Translations under genes and position numbers: made by a program
In this document: piece after piece, positions 7,624 to 17,052 of the stretch
How positions within the stretch are numbered: position 1 is the stretch's first letter
How the letters are laid out: every line of letters begins with the position of its first letter
Notes under the pieces: generated by a model
Told to the model about the DNA's origin: nothing
What the model saw: the letters and a program-made list of their open reading frames with translations, nothing else
Databases searched by the model: none
Source of the DNA: Rhizobiales bacterium YIM 77505
GTDB lineage: Bacteria > Pseudomonadota > Alphaproteobacteria > Rhizobiales > Beijerinckiaceae
Assembly (NCBI GenBank): GCA_000745135.1
Contig: JQNH01000001.1
Location: forward strand, 3,271,501 to 3,335,500
Length of the DNA: 64,000 nt
Direction: 5' to 3'

Positions 7624-9024
7624 ATGAGGGCCATGATTGATCCCCTGCTCGAGACCGGCGCGGCCGCGGCAACGCCGATCTGGCTCGTCACCGAGGAGAG
7701 CTTCGCCGCCATCCGGGAGCGGCTTCCCGCGGCCGCGCGCGGCTTCGCGGCAGCGCAAGGCTATGAGCCCAAGCCCGGAGCGGCCTGCCTTCTGCCCGAT
7801 CCCGAGGGCCGCCTGCAGGGGGTCCTTTTCGGTGTCGACGGGGACAAGGCCCCGCACCCCGACCCGTTCCTGGTGGGCAAGCTGCCGACCCTGTTGCCCG
7901 AAGGGCTCTATCGTTTCGCGAACGCCCCCTCCGACCCGGCGCTCGCGACCCTCGCTTGGCTCCTCGGCAGCTATCGCTTCATGCGCTACCGCAAGGGGAC
8001 GGAAAAGGCGGTCCGCCTTGTCTTGCCCGATGGTGTCGACGGCGGAGAGGTCACGCGCATCGCTGGCGGCGTGCGCCTCGGCCGCGACCTCGTCAACACG
8101 CCGGCGAACGATCTCGGGCCCGAGGAGATCGAAGCGGCGGCCCGTCAGCTGGCTGCGAAGCATGGGGCACGGGTCGAGACCGTGGTCGGCGAGGCGCTGC
8201 TTGAGAAGAATTTCCCGATGATCCACGCCGTGGGCCGCGCCTCCTCCCGGGCGCCCCGGCTCGTCGACCTGCGCTGGGGGAGCGAGACGGCGCCCCGCAT
8301 CACCATCGTCGGCAAGGGCGTCGCCTTCGACACGGGCGGGCTCAACCTGAAGCCCGACAGCGCCATGCTCCTCATGAAGAAGGACATGGGCGGCGCTGCG
8401 GCGGCGCTTGCGCTTGCCGACATGGTGATGGGCGCCGCCCTGCCCGTTCGGCTGCGGATTCTCATTCCAGCCGTCGAGAATGCCGTCTCGGGCTCGGCCT
8501 TTCGTCCCGGCGACGTTCTGAGGAGCCGAAAGGGCCTGACGGTCGAGATCGGCAACACTGATGCGGAGGGCCGGCTGATCCTTGCCGACGCCTTGGCGCT
8601 CGCCGACGAGGAGAACCCGGAGCTCATCGTCGATTTCGCGACCCTCACCGGTGCGGCGCGGGTGGCGTTGGGTCCGGATCTGCCGCCCTTCTACACGCGG
8701 GACGAGGCCCTTGCCGCGGACCTCACGCGGCTCGCGCTGTGCGTCAACGACCCGGTCTGGCGCCTTCCTCTGTGGCCGCCCTATGCGGCGATGCTCGAGT
8801 CGAAGGTCGCGGACATCAGTCATGTCTCCGGCAAGCCCTTTGCAGGGTCGGTCACGGCGGCCCTGTTCCTCGCCCGCTTCGTCGAGGCGGCGAGGGCTCA
8901 TGTCCATTTCGACATCTATGCCTGGAACCCATCGACCAAACCCGGCCGGCCGGAGGGCGGCGAAGTGCAGGGCGCCCGCCTCGTCTACGCCCTCCTGAAG
9001 GAGCGGTATGGTCGCGGAGCGTGA
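7624..9024 (+). CDS. M17 leucyl aminopeptidase family protein
   Basis: 466 aa. The C-terminal catalytic domain is well conserved: GKGVAFDTGGLNLKP near residue 230, the lysine-containing MKKDMGG, then GSAFRPGDVLRSR and NTDAEGRLILADAL near 300 with the di-metal Asp/Glu ligands. The smaller N-terminal domain is divergent, as in the short alphaproteobacterial branch often annotated as a PepA relative. M17 enzymes remove N-terminal residues from peptides in the cytoplasm. ATGs at 7624 and 7633 are both possible starts; neither has a strong ribosome binding site. It is followed after 30 nt by an NlpC/P60 gene, so the two may act together on cell-wall or other peptides. Substrate not defined by sequence. 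Confidence 0.92.
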   Translation: MRAMIDPLLETGAAAATPIWLVTEESFAAIRERLPAAARGFAAAQGYEPKPGAACLLPDPEGRLQGVLFGVDGDKAPHPDPFLVGKLPTLLPEGLYRFANAPSDPALATLAWLLGSYRFMRYRKGTEKAVRLVLPDGVDGGEVTRIAGGVRLGRDLVNTPANDLGPEEIEAAARQLAAKHGARVETVVGEALLEKNFPMIHAVGRASSRAPRLVDLRWGSETAPRITIVGKGVAFDTGGLNLKPDSAMLLMKKDMGGAAAALALADMVMGAALPVRLRILIPAVENAVSGSAFRPGDVLRSRKGLTVEIGNTDAEGRLILADALALADEENPELIVDFATLTGAARVALGPDLPPFYTRDEALAADLTRLALCVNDPVWRLPLWPPYAAMLESKVADISHVSGKPFAGSVTAALFLARFVEAARAHVHFDIYAWNPSTKPGRPEGGEVQGARLVYALLKERYGRGA

Positions 9025-9054
9025 GCCGCCCGCCCACCCAGGAGAACGGTCCCG

Positions 9055-9918
9055 ATGAGCCTTGACCGCCGCGTCACGCCCATCCGCGACGATCTTGCGG
9101 CCGAGTGGCTGCGGGGCCGTGTGGAGGCGCCGCGCTTCAGCGCCGGCGTGGCGCGCCGCGTCATCGTCCCTTCGACGCGGCTGCATCGGTCTCCTTCTCC
9201 AGACGCCCCGGTCGACACCGAGGCGCTCATGGGCGAGGCGGTAAGGGTCTTCGACGAAAACGAGGGCTGGGCCTGGGTGCAGCTCGAAGCGGACGGCTAT
9301 GTGGGCTACCTGTCGAGCGAAGCGCTGGGATCGGCCGAGATCGCGCCGACCCACCGTGTCACGGCACTGAGAACCTTCCTCTACCCCGGACCAAGCCTGA
9401 AATTGCCGCCCATGGGGCATTTCAGCCTCGGCGCGGCCGTGGCGGTGAGCGCAACCGAGGGCGACTATTCTCGGCTTGCCACCGGCGGGTTCGTGTTCAC
9501 CGGGCACTTGGCGCCCCTGACGGCCGTGGAGCCGGATTTCGTCGCCGTGGCCGAGCGCCTCCTCGGCACTCCTTATCTCTGGGGCGGCAAGACGAGCCTG
9601 GGCCTCGACTGCTCAGGGCTCGTGCAGCTTGCTCTTGCGGCAGCCGGCATCTCGGCCCCGCGGGACAGCGACCTGCAGGAGCAGGCTCTCGGCGCGCCGG
9701 TCGCCGTCAACAGGGATCTCCAGGGGTTGAGGCGCGGCGACTTGGTGTTCTGGAGGGGCCATGTCGGGATCATGCTCGACGGCGAGCGTCTGATCCATGC
9801 CAACGGGCATCACATGGCAGTGGTGGTCGAGCCGCTGCGGGTCGCGGAGGAACGGATCCGGACAAAGAGCTTCGGGCCGATCACGAGCGTCAGGCGGCTC
9901 CCGCCGCGCCTTGCCTGA
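9055..9918 (+). CDS. NlpC/P60 family peptidase with N-terminal SH3-like region
   Basis: 287 aa. Residues about 35-155 contain two SH3b-like segments (for example WAWVQLEADGYVGYLSSEAL). The C-terminal NlpC/P60 domain has the catalytic cysteine in GLDCSGLVQ (Cys 186), the catalytic histidine in RGHVGIML (His 236) and a third polar residue in LIHANGHH (about 248). The family cleaves D-gamma-glutamyl-diaminopimelate bonds in murein peptides. No signal peptide is visible, so a role in recycling of murein peptides in the cytoplasm is possible. It starts after an AGGAG site and is the second gene of a pair with the M17 aminopeptidase, fitting stepwise peptide breakdown. Confidence 0.9.
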   Translation: MSLDRRVTPIRDDLAAEWLRGRVEAPRFSAGVARRVIVPSTRLHRSPSPDAPVDTEALMGEAVRVFDENEGWAWVQLEADGYVGYLSSEALGSAEIAPTHRVTALRTFLYPGPSLKLPPMGHFSLGAAVAVSATEGDYSRLATGGFVFTGHLAPLTAVEPDFVAVAERLLGTPYLWGGKTSLGLDCSGLVQLALAAAGISAPRDSDLQEQALGAPVAVNRDLQGLRRGDLVFWRGHVGIMLDGERLIHANGHHMAVVVEPLRVAEERIRTKSFGPITSVRRLPPRLA

Positions 9919-10203
9919 TCAAGACGCGGAATGGACGAGCTTCAGCGCCGGACGCGCTTGGCCATAGAGGAAGGTAACCTCGAGCCAACCGTCCTCGAGG
10001 GGCTCATACACGAAGCGGTAGCTCATCTTCTCGGCGAGCGCGCGCACCTGGTCCAGGTTGTCGGCGAAGATCCGTCGAGTGAATTCCCGCAAGCCCATTT
10101 CCATCTGCGCGGCGATGATGCCGATCTCGACCCCGAGGTCGAACTCCTCGCTGCGCTTCGGAAAACGCAGGCGCACCCCGTCGGCAAGATAGATGTGACG
10201 CAT
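9919..10203 (-). CDS. small conserved-looking protein of unknown function
   Basis: 94 aa, MRHIYLADGVRLRFPKRSEEF to KLVHSAS. It is not recognised. The composition is ordinary for a folded soluble protein with mixed charged and hydrophobic residues and no signal peptide or membrane segment. Its stop codon is directly next to the stop of the convergent NlpC/P60 gene: TGATCA at 9916-9921 serves both. The downstream strand is therefore tightly packed, which supports a real gene. Codon usage looks like the neighbours. Confidence 0.6.
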   Translation of the reverse strand: MRHIYLADGVRLRFPKRSEEFDLGVEIGIIAAQMEMGLREFTRRIFADNLDQVRALAEKMSYRFVYEPLEDGWLEVTFLYGQARPALKLVHSAS

Positions 10204-10288
10204 GTCGATCCCCGGCCCTTTGGGCCATTCGAGCGCGCAAATGGTTAATGCGAAGTTAACACGGCGCGCAAGCCCAGCCGTGAGCCTG

Positions 10289-11233
10289 TCAGTAACCTAG
10301 CTGGGGATTGACGACATTGCGCAAGGGCTCACCGGCCTCGAAGCGGCGAATCTGCTCGGCCACCTGGGCGCCGATCGATTCGGGGCTGCTCATGCCCGCG
10401 TTGTGCGGTGTGATGGTCACAGCGGGATGGGTCCAGAGGGGCGAGTCGGGCGGCAGGGGTTCGGTCTCGAACACGTCGAGGGTAGCGGCTTTGAGCGTGC
10501 CGTCCTCGAGACAGGCGAGGATGTCGGCCTCGACCTGGAGCCCGCCACGGCCGGCATTGATGAGAACCGGGCCGCCGAGTCGCCCGTCCCGGGCGAGCTT
10601 TGCGAAAAGGGAGCGGTTCAGGAGCCCCCGGGTGGCCGCGGTCAGGGGCAGGAGGCAGACGAGGATGTCGGTGCGGGCGAGGAACGCCCCAAGCTCCTTC
10701 TCGCCGGCAAAGGTGGCGATGCCCTCCACGACGCGCGGCGAGCGGCTCCAGCCGGCAACGTCGAAGCCCATCGTCTTCAGCTTGCGCGCCGCGTCCTGGC
10801 CGATGACGCCAAGGCCCATGACGCCGACCTTGACCTCGTGGGCGGCAGGCTGGAAGCGGTCGTCGAGCCAGATCTTCTGGCGTTGCTGCTCGTCGTAGCG
10901 GCGCTGCTGGCGCAAGTGCATGAGGCAGTGCAGCACCACGTATTCGCTCATGCGGTTGGTGAGATCCTCGTCGACGACGCGGACGATCAGGGCCTCCGGC
11001 AAACGATCATCGTTCATGAGATGGTCGACGCCGGCGCCGAGGGAGAAGATGACGTCGAGGTTTGGCAGCCCCGCGAGGCTGCCCGGCGGATGCTTCCACG
11101 ACGCCACGTAGCGCACGTCGCGCCGGTCGAAGGGCTCGCCGAGGGCCACGATGTCGCGATCCGGCAGGAGGCGCCGGAAGCGCTCGACCCAGGGCTCGAC
11201 CTCCCAACCGGTGATGGCGACGAGGAGATTCAT
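10289..11233 (-). CDS. ghrA: 2-hydroxyacid dehydrogenase, glyoxylate/hydroxypyruvate reductase A type
   Basis: 314 aa NAD(P)H-dependent reductase. The Rossmann motif [17 protein letters not shown] is near residue 140; the catalytic Arg is in INAGRGGLQ, the Glu in DVFETEPLP and the His in ITPHNAG. The short N-terminal half and the ending NPQLGY fit the GhrA subgroup, which reduces glyoxylate and hydroxypyruvate. It overlaps the deoA stop by 3 nt (ATGA), so it is the last gene of the nucleoside operon. Why a hydroxyacid reductase belongs there is unclear; it may handle aldehyde or keto-acid products. The gene symbol is by family resemblance. Confidence 0.85.
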   Translation of the reverse strand: MNLLVAITGWEVEPWVERFRRLLPDRDIVALGEPFDRRDVRYVASWKHPPGSLAGLPNLDVIFSLGAGVDHLMNDDRLPEALIVRVVDEDLTNRMSEYVVLHCLMHLRQQRRYDEQQRQKIWLDDRFQPAAHEVKVGVMGLGVIGQDAARKLKTMGFDVAGWSRSPRVVEGIATFAGEKELGAFLARTDILVCLLPLTAATRGLLNRSLFAKLARDGRLGGPVLINAGRGGLQVEADILACLEDGTLKAATLDVFETEPLPPDSPLWTHPAVTITPHNAGMSSPESIGAQVAEQIRRFEAGEPLRNVVNPQLGY

Positions 11234-12549
11234 GGCATTGCCGTGATTCGTTCGAGAAGGACGGGCCCGATCGCCGGGATATCATGGCCGATGCGATAAG
11301 CGCGTCGCAGAGCCGCCGCGGCAGCTTCCGCAGTCGGCTCATCGCGAGCATGGATGATGCCGAGCGGCTGAGATGGATCGACCCTGGCGCCGAGCGGCGC
11401 GAGCTCGGTGAAGCCGACGGCATGATCGATCGCGTCCTGCGGCCGTGTGCGCCCGCCTCCAAGCGCGACGACAGCGATGCCGATTTCCCGCGTGGCGATG
11501 GCCTCGACGATGCCCGCCCTCGCAGCGTAAACCGGCCGCACGAAAGGGGCCCGCGCCAGGTGGCGCTCGGGGCGCTCCAGGAGATCGCTGGGCCCGCCGA
11601 GCGCCGCCACCATCCGGGCGAAGACCTCGGCAGCGCGGCCGGACGCGACCACGTCCTCGATCCGCGCCCGCCCCGCCTCGATGCTCGGCGCGAGGCCGCC
11701 GAGAAGAAGCATCTCGGCCCCCAATGCCACGGTCACTTCATGGAAGCGGGGTTCGCGTCTGCGGCCCACAAGATAGTCGACGGCATAGGCGACTTCGACG
11801 GCGTTCCCCGCAGCGGAGGCGAGCGGTTGGTGCATGTCGGTGAGGAGGGCGGCCGTCGGCAACCCCGCCCCGTTCGCCACCTCGACCAGGCTCTCCGCCA
11901 ACGCCCGCGCCTCCTCGACTTCCTGCATGAAGGCGCCGGAACCGAACTTCACGTCCATCGCAAGGCCCTCAAGGCCGGCGGCGAGCTTCTTTGACAGGAT
12001 GGAGGCCGTGATGAGGTCGATCGATTCGACCGTCGCCGTCACATCTCGGATGGCATAGAGGCGCTTGTCCGCGGGGGCGAGCTCCGCCGTCTGGCCGATG
12101 ATGGCACAGCCGGCCTCGCGCACGACGCGCCGGAACGTGTCGAGGTCGGGCTGGGAGACATAGCCTGGAATGGCATCCATCTTGTCGAGGGTGCCGCCGG
12201 TGTGGCCGAGACCGCGGCCGGAGATCATCGGCACGAAGCCGCCGCAGGCGGCGACGGCAGGGGCGAGGGCCAGGCTCACCGTGTCCCCGACGCCGCCCGT
12301 GGAATGCTTGTCGAGGACAGGACCGGGAAGATCCCAGTTGAGCACCTCCCCCGAGCGCGTCATGGCGCGGGTGAGCGCCACGCGCTCCTCGATGGAGAGG
12401 CCGCGGAAGAACACCGCCATAGCGAAAGCGGCGGCCTGACCCTCCGACACGCGGCCGGCAGTGAGTCCCCCGACGAAAAGGGCGATGTCTTCGGCCGAGA
12501 GTGCACGGCCGTCCCGCTTGGCGCGGATGATTTCTTGCGGAAGCATCAT
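11230..12549 (-). CDS. deoA: thymidine phosphorylase
   Basis: 439 aa pyrimidine-nucleoside phosphorylase that converts thymidine or deoxyuridine plus phosphate to the base and deoxyribose 1-phosphate. Family signatures are present: [12 protein letters not shown] at the N-terminus, the phosphate/nucleoside loop [12 protein letters not shown] near 85, [14 protein letters not shown] near 115 and the VKFGSGAFM loop near 195. Length and domain order match the family (alpha domain, alpha/beta domain, C-terminal domain from about 345). It begins 3 nt after the deoC stop codon. Deoxyribose 1-phosphate from this step would reach DeoC after mutase action; no deoB is visible in the window. Confidence 0.96.
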   Translation of the reverse strand: MMLPQEIIRAKRDGRALSAEDIALFVGGLTAGRVSEGQAAAFAMAVFFRGLSIEERVALTRAMTRSGEVLNWDLPGPVLDKHSTGGVGDTVSLALAPAVAACGGFVPMISGRGLGHTGGTLDKMDAIPGYVSQPDLDTFRRVVREAGCAIIGQTAELAPADKRLYAIRDVTATVESIDLITASILSKKLAAGLEGLAMDVKFGSGAFMQEVEEARALAESLVEVANGAGLPTAALLTDMHQPLASAAGNAVEVAYAVDYLVGRRREPRFHEVTVALGAEMLLLGGLAPSIEAGRARIEDVVASGRAAEVFARMVAALGGPSDLLERPERHLARAPFVRPVYAARAGIVEAIATREIGIAVVALGGGRTRPQDAIDHAVGFTELAPLGARVDPSQPLGIIHARDEPTAEAAAAALRRAYRIGHDIPAIGPVLLERITAMP

Positions 12550-12552
12550 GGG

Positions 12553-13308
12553 TCAATCGCCAGCGGCAGGCGTCCGATCCGCCTCGATGGCAGCAACCAA
12601 CGCTTCGTAGAGGCTGCTCGCGCCGATGCGGAAGGTGCCCGGCGTGACCCAGGCAGGACCCATGATGCGGTCGGCAAGATCAAGGTAGGTCTTCGCATCC
12701 GTGAGGGTGCGGATGCCTCCCGAGGGCTTGAAGCCGACCGGCCGCCCGGCGGCATGGATGACATTTAGCATCACCTGGGCCGCCTGCGCGGTGGCAGAAA
12801 CCGGCCACTTCCCGGTGGATGTCTTCAGGAAATCCGCCCCGGCCTCAATGGCGAGCCGGCTCGCTGCTGCGATCGTCGACTCATCAGGGAGAGCACCGGT
12901 TTCAAGGATGACTTTCAGGGTCCGCCCGCCGTCCACCACGTCGCGGAGCGCAGTGACCATCTCGCCCGCGATGTCCGCCTCCCCACGCAGGAGCGCGCGA
13001 TAGGGCAACACACAGTCGATCTCCTCCGCTCCGTCGCCGAGCGCCTCCTCCGTATCCTCGACGACGCGCTCCACATCTTCGCCGCCCGCAGGGAAATTGA
13101 CGACGGTGGCGATGCGCACGCCCGAGCCCTTCAACGCATCGCGGGCGCGGGCCACATATTGCGGCCAGACGCAGACCGCCGCCACGGGACCATGAGGCCC
13201 GAGGGCCTTGGCGCAAAGCGCATCCACGGCCTGATCGGAGCAGGTGTCGGATAGCTCCGTCAGATCCAGGCATCGGAGCGCCCTGCGGGCGACCTCGGCG
13301 TCAGACAT
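12553..13308 (-). CDS. deoC: deoxyribose-phosphate aldolase
   Basis: 251 aa from the ATG at 13308 (MSDAEVARRALRCLDLTEL). A class I aldolase with the Schiff-base lysine in DFLKTSTGKWPVS and the proton-relay region GFKPSGGIRT. It splits 2-deoxyribose 5-phosphate into glyceraldehyde 3-phosphate and acetaldehyde, completing deoxynucleoside breakdown. The start overlaps the upstream phosphorylase stop by 8 nt, which supports translational coupling. A longer open frame upstream is not used because it lies within the phosphorylase gene. High confidence. Confidence 0.96.
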   Translation of the reverse strand: MSDAEVARRALRCLDLTELSDTCSDQAVDALCAKALGPHGPVAAVCVWPQYVARARDALKGSGVRIATVVNFPAGGEDVERVVEDTEEALGDGAEEIDCVLPYRALLRGEADIAGEMVTALRDVVDGGRTLKVILETGALPDESTIAAASRLAIEAGADFLKTSTGKWPVSATAQAAQVMLNVIHAAGRPVGFKPSGGIRTLTDAKTYLDLADRIMGPAWVTPGTFRIGASSLYEALVAAIEADRTPAAGD

Positions 13309-14137
13309 GGGGAATCCTCGACACGAAGGCGCGGACGAGATGAATAAGGTCGTCGGCAGCCCGGGCCGCCACGTCCTTCGTCTCGAGGTGCGAAGGCGAG
13401 GCACCCTCCACTCCCGCCGCCAGATTGGTCACGATCGAAACCGCCGCGACGCTCAGACCGTAATAGCGCGCGAGGATGACCTCGGGCACGGTCGACATCC
13501 CGACAAGGTCGGCGCCGAGGAGGCGCGCCATGCGGATTTCGGCCGGCGTCTCGAAGCTCGGCCCTGCGAACCACATGTAGACGCCTTCGTACAAGGCGAC
13601 CTTCGCAGCGGATGCGGCGTGCCTCAGCGCGCCTTGCAGGCGCTCGTCATAGGCGCCGGTCATGGACACGAAACGGTGGTCGGTCGGATCGCCGATCAGC
13701 GGATTGGCGCCTGCGAGATTGATGTGATCGGTGATGAGGGCGAGGCTCGAAGGGCGCAGATCGGGCCGCGTCGAGCCGGCCGCGTTGGTGAGAAGAAGGG
13801 GCGGCGCGCCGAGCGCCCTCACAACGCCGATGGGAACGCGCATCGCCGCGGCGTCGCCCGTCTCGTAGTAGTGGGCGCGGCCCTGGAAAGCGAGCACGCG
13901 CCTGTCCGCCATGCGCCCAGACACCAGACGGGCCGCATGCCCCGACACGGTGCTCCGCGGAAAATGCGGAATGTCGGCGTAAGGAACGCTCACCGCCTCC
14001 TCAAGACCCTCCACGAGCCTGCCAAGCCCGGTGCCGAGCACGATCGCGCAGTCGAACGGCTGATCGAAGCCGCGGCCGCGCAGGAAGGCTGCGGCCTCCC
14101 CTATGCGCCTCTCCGCGTCTGAGGACGAATCCGTCAT
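13301..14137 (-). CDS. punA: purine-nucleoside phosphorylase (trimeric type)
   Basis: 278 aa. Start at 14137 (MTDSSSDAERRIG) overlaps the cdd stop by 4 nt. The family signatures of the trimeric PNP class are visible: VLGTGLGRLVEG near the N-terminus (phosphate loop), FQGRAHYYE, LLTNAAGS, and the purine-pocket region with AGPSFETPAEIRM followed by GMSTVPEV. It cleaves purine nucleosides with phosphate to the free base and (deoxy)ribose 1-phosphate. Its place between cdd and deoC gives the operon both purine and pyrimidine salvage. Could be annotated as xapA or deoD in some pipelines; the sequence favours the trimeric class over hexameric DeoD. Confidence 0.93.
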   Translation of the reverse strand: MTDSSSDAERRIGEAAAFLRGRGFDQPFDCAIVLGTGLGRLVEGLEEAVSVPYADIPHFPRSTVSGHAARLVSGRMADRRVLAFQGRAHYYETGDAAAMRVPIGVVRALGAPPLLLTNAAGSTRPDLRPSSLALITDHINLAGANPLIGDPTDHRFVSMTGAYDERLQGALRHAASAAKVALYEGVYMWFAGPSFETPAEIRMARLLGADLVGMSTVPEVILARYYGLSVAAVSIVTNLAAGVEGASPSHLETKDVAARAADDLIHLVRAFVSRIPHV

Positions 14138-14538
14138 TGCCGGCCCAAATTGTCCGGTCCGAACGAGAACGGCAACAGTTCGTCGAGGCTGAAGGTGCGG
14201 CGCAGGCCAGTGGCATCGGCGACGTGGATGGGCGCATCGGGCGCGGCGAATTCGCGGATGCGCTGCCGGCAGGCTCCGCAGGGGGTGACAAGCTCTGGGC
14301 CGTCGCCGATCACCAGCATCGCCGCGATCCTCTCCCCGCCGCCCGCAATCATCGCCGCGATGGCGCCGGCCTCGGCGCAGGTGCCAACCGGATAGGCCGC
14401 GTTCTCCACGTTGCAGCCGGCAAACACCGCCCCCTCGGGCGTCATTACCGCGGCCCCGACGCTGAAGCGGGAATAGGGAGCATAGGCGCGGGCCTGCGCG
14501 GCTTTCGCTGCCTCGAAGAGCTGGCCGATCACGTCCAC
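14134..14538 (-). CDS. cdd: cytidine deaminase
   Basis: 134 aa homotetrameric-type cytidine deaminase. Zinc ligands are Cys 54, 87 and 90 with the catalytic Glu 56 (TCAEAGAI and PCGACRQ), and the substrate loop FAGCNVENAAYP is intact. It deaminates cytidine and deoxycytidine to uridine and deoxyuridine, which then feed the phosphorylases in the same operon. The start is GTG, directly after the TGA of the upstream permease gene (TGAGTG), with a second GTG two codons later; either may be used. The 4-nt overlap with the next gene indicates coupling. Confidence 0.95.
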   Translation of the reverse strand: MDVIGQLFEAAKAAQARAYAPYSRFSVGAAVMTPEGAVFAGCNVENAAYPVGTCAEAGAIAAMIAGGGERIAAMLVIGDGPELVTPCGACRQRIREFAAPDAPIHVADATGLRRTFSLDELLPFSFGPDNLGRQ

Positions 14539-15444
14539 TCAGCGCTCCTTCACATAAGGCACGCCCGCAGCGCGGGGCGGGATGGCGCGGCCGATGACGC
14601 CGGCGAGCACGATGACGGTCATGGCATAAGGCAACGCCTGGACGGCCTGGACCGGCACCTCGCCGATGCCGGGAAGCACCACGCCCTGCAGGCGGATGGC
14701 AATGGCGTCGAGGAGGCCGAAGAGGTAACAGGCGCCGAGGGCCGGCCAGGCGCGCCATTTGGCGAAGATCAGGGCGGCGAGGGCGATGAAGCCCTTGCCC
14801 GCCGTCATGCCCGGCAGGAAGCCGGCCGATTGCGAGATGGAGAGATAGGCACCGCTGAGGCCGCACAGGACGCCGCCGAGCATCACCGCCGCATAGCGCA
14901 GGGCGGAGACGGAGATGCCGGCCGTGTCGACAGCGGCGGGGTTCTCGCCCACCGCCCGCAGGCGCAGGCCGAAGCGCGTCCGGTTGAGCACGAACCATGT
15001 GATCGGCACGGCGGCGAGGGCGAGACAGACGAGGACCGAATGGCCGAGCACGGCGTCGCCGAAGCGCTGGGGGCCTTCGATCGGCGGCGTCCGTCCACCC
15101 TGCCCGTACCAGGCGTTGCCGATGACGGCCGTGAGGCCGGCCGCCAGCATGTTGACGGCGACCCCCGAGACGATCTGGTTGCCCCGTTGCGTGATCGATG
15201 CGAAGCCGTGCAGGAGGGCGAAGATGAGGCTGCCGGCGACGCCGGCCGCAAGGCCGATCCAGGCGGAGCCGGCCGCGTAGGCCGCCGCGGCAGCGCAGAA
15301 GGCGGCGACGAGCATCTTGCCCTCGAGCCCAATGTCGACGACGCCGGAGCGCTCCGACCACAGCCCGGCGAGACAGGCGCAGAGAAGCGGGATCGAGAGG
15401 CGAAGCCCGGAATCGAGGACCGTGAGGAGCGCGGTCGCGTCCAT
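14539..15444 (-). CDS. nucleoside ABC transporter permease, second subunit
   Basis: 301 aa inner-membrane protein with about eight to ten hydrophobic segments (for example LLCACLAGLWSERSGVVDIGLEG and IVSGVAVNMLAAGLT). It belongs to the branched-chain-like permease family that pairs with BMP-type binding proteins, such as the YufQ/NupC type of nucleoside importers. It starts 1 nt after the stop of the first permease and is directly followed by cdd. With the ATPase and BMP protein it forms a complete importer. Substrate as nucleosides is inferred from the salvage genes in the same operon. Confidence 0.9.
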   Translation of the reverse strand: MDATALLTVLDSGLRLSIPLLCACLAGLWSERSGVVDIGLEGKMLVAAFCAAAAAYAAGSAWIGLAAGVAGSLIFALLHGFASITQRGNQIVSGVAVNMLAAGLTAVIGNAWYGQGGRTPPIEGPQRFGDAVLGHSVLVCLALAAVPITWFVLNRTRFGLRLRAVGENPAAVDTAGISVSALRYAAVMLGGVLCGLSGAYLSISQSAGFLPGMTAGKGFIALAALIFAKWRAWPALGACYLFGLLDAIAIRLQGVVLPGIGEVPVQAVQALPYAMTVIVLAGVIGRAIPPRAAGVPYVKER

Positions 15445-15445
15445 C

Positions 15446-16549
15446 TCAGGCCTCGGCGAGGCGGGCCGGCGCCACGAGCCGCGCCACGAGCCGGCGGAAG
15501 AGGCCGTCGAGCGCCCCGGCGAAGAGGATAATGACCCCGCCGATGACCACGATCATGTCGCGCGTGATCTTCGGCTGCTCGAAGGCGAGTTCCGCCCCGC
15601 CCTGGTAGAGCATGCCGAAGAGGAGCGAGGCGAGCACGATGCCGACAGGATGCGCCCGCCCCATGAGCGCCACGGCGATACCGACGAAGCCGTAGCCCGC
15701 GGTGAACTCCAGCAGCAGACGGTGCTGGTAGCCCATGAGCTCGTTGACGGCGAGCCCGCCGGCGAGCGCGCCCGAAAGCAGCATGGCGACGATTGTGACG
15801 CGCTCCGGCGAGATGCCGGCATAGACAGCCGCCTGCGGGTTGGCGCCGACGACGCGGATCGCATAGCCGAGGCGGGAGCGGTAGATGAGAAGCCATACCC
15901 CGTAGGCCGCCGCCAGCGCGAGGACAAATGACAGGTTGAGCTGGGAGGGCGGGATCGTGATGCCGAGCCTTGCGAGAACATCATGCAGGAAGGGGATCTG
16001 CACCTGCGGGGCGAAGCCCGGCGTCTCGGGGTTCATGGAGCCCGGCTCGCGCAGAACGTTCACGAGGAGATAGACGAGCAGCACGCTGGCGAGCCAGTTG
16101 AACATGATCGTGGTGATGACGATGTGGCTGCCGCGCCTCGCCTGGAGGTAGCCGGGAATGAAGGCCCAGGCAGCGCCGAAGGCGGCCGCGGCGAGGATCG
16201 CCAAGGGGATGGCGAGGACGGCGGGCAGAACGCCGGCCTCAAGGCCGACGATCGCGACGCCGAGCCCGCCAAGGGTCGCCTGGCCCTCACCGCCGATGTT
16301 GAAGAGCCCGGCATGGTAGGCAACCGCCACCGCAAGCCCCGTGAAGATGAAGTTGGTGGCGTAGAAAAGGGTGAAGCCAAGCCCCTCGCCCGAGCCGAGG
16401 CTTCCGAAGACGAGGTGCCGCGTGGCAGCGAGCGGATTCTCCCCGATGCCGAGCACCACGAGCCCCGCCACGAGGAAGGCCGCCGCCACCGAGAGCGCCG
16501 GCACGAGCGCTACGTCAGCCCATTTCGGCAGGTCGCGCGGCGGGTTCAT
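15446..16549 (-). CDS. nucleoside ABC transporter permease, first subunit
   Basis: 367 aa from the ATG at 16549 (MNPPRDLPKWADVALV), which has GAGGAG upstream. Multiple membrane segments and the motifs FNIGGEGQATLGGLGVAIVG and NWLASVLLVYLLVNVL are typical of the YufP-like permease of BMP-dependent importers. The larger size than its partner (301 aa) fits the usual two-permease pairing. It is separated from the VOC gene by about 80 nt that hold a short palindrome (CCCTCCCCCGCAAGGGGG near 16564). Together the two permeases form the membrane channel. Confidence 0.9.
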   Translation of the reverse strand: MNPPRDLPKWADVALVPALSVAAAFLVAGLVVLGIGENPLAATRHLVFGSLGSGEGLGFTLFYATNFIFTGLAVAVAYHAGLFNIGGEGQATLGGLGVAIVGLEAGVLPAVLAIPLAILAAAAFGAAWAFIPGYLQARRGSHIVITTIMFNWLASVLLVYLLVNVLREPGSMNPETPGFAPQVQIPFLHDVLARLGITIPPSQLNLSFVLALAAAYGVWLLIYRSRLGYAIRVVGANPQAAVYAGISPERVTIVAMLLSGALAGGLAVNELMGYQHRLLLEFTAGYGFVGIAVALMGRAHPVGIVLASLLFGMLYQGGAELAFEQPKITRDMIVVIGGVIILFAGALDGLFRRLVARLVAPARLAEA

Positions 16550-16626
16550 CGCACTCCTCGGCTCCCCTCCCCCGCAAGGGGGAAGGGAAGGTTGGCCGGA
16601 GCCCGGTGTACAACCGCCATTGCACG

Positions 16627-17052
16627 TCACTCCGGCAGGTGCAGATTGCCACGCTCGTCGAGCGGGAAATGCGGATTGTGGGCGATTTCCCAGAGATGCC
16701 AGTCGGGATCGGCGAAATAGCCGCTGTAGCCGCCCCAGAACGTTCGGTGCGGGATCTTCACCGCCTCGGCGCCGGCGGCGATGGCCGCGGCGAAGACCAC
16801 GTCAACCTCTGCCTCACTGCGCAGGTTGTGTGCGATGCTCACCCCCGAAAAGCCGCTCGGACGGTCGTCGACCCCGGCGTCTGCCGCAAGTGCGGCGCGG
16901 CCCCAGAGCGCGAGGGCCATCCCGTTCGCCTGGAAGAACACCACCTCCGCCGTGCTCGCCGGCGACGCCTTCCAGCCCAGCGCCTCGTAGAAGGCGCGGG
17001 AGCGGGCGAGGTCGGCGACACCAAGGGTGATCAGCGAAATGCGCGGCTCCAT
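16627..17052 (-). CDS. VOC (glyoxalase/bleomycin-resistance) family protein
   Basis: 141 aa from ATG 17052, whose first base is shared with the stop codon of the upstream ATPase gene (TGATG). One VOC fold built from two beta-alpha-beta3 units is visible: ISLITLGVADLARSRAFYEALGW at the N-terminus and GGYSGYFADPDWHLWEIAHNP at the C-terminus, the latter with the typical metal-binding Glu in WEIA. Members are metal-dependent lyases, dioxygenases or resistance proteins; this one is not recognised more precisely. Its position inside a nucleoside import operon is unusual and its role there is unknown. Confidence 0.85.
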   Translation of the reverse strand: MEPRISLITLGVADLARSRAFYEALGWKASPASTAEVVFFQANGMALALWGRAALAADAGVDDRPSGFSGVSIAHNLRSEAEVDVVFAAAIAAGAEAVKIPHRTFWGGYSGYFADPDWHLWEIAHNPHFPLDERGNLHLPE

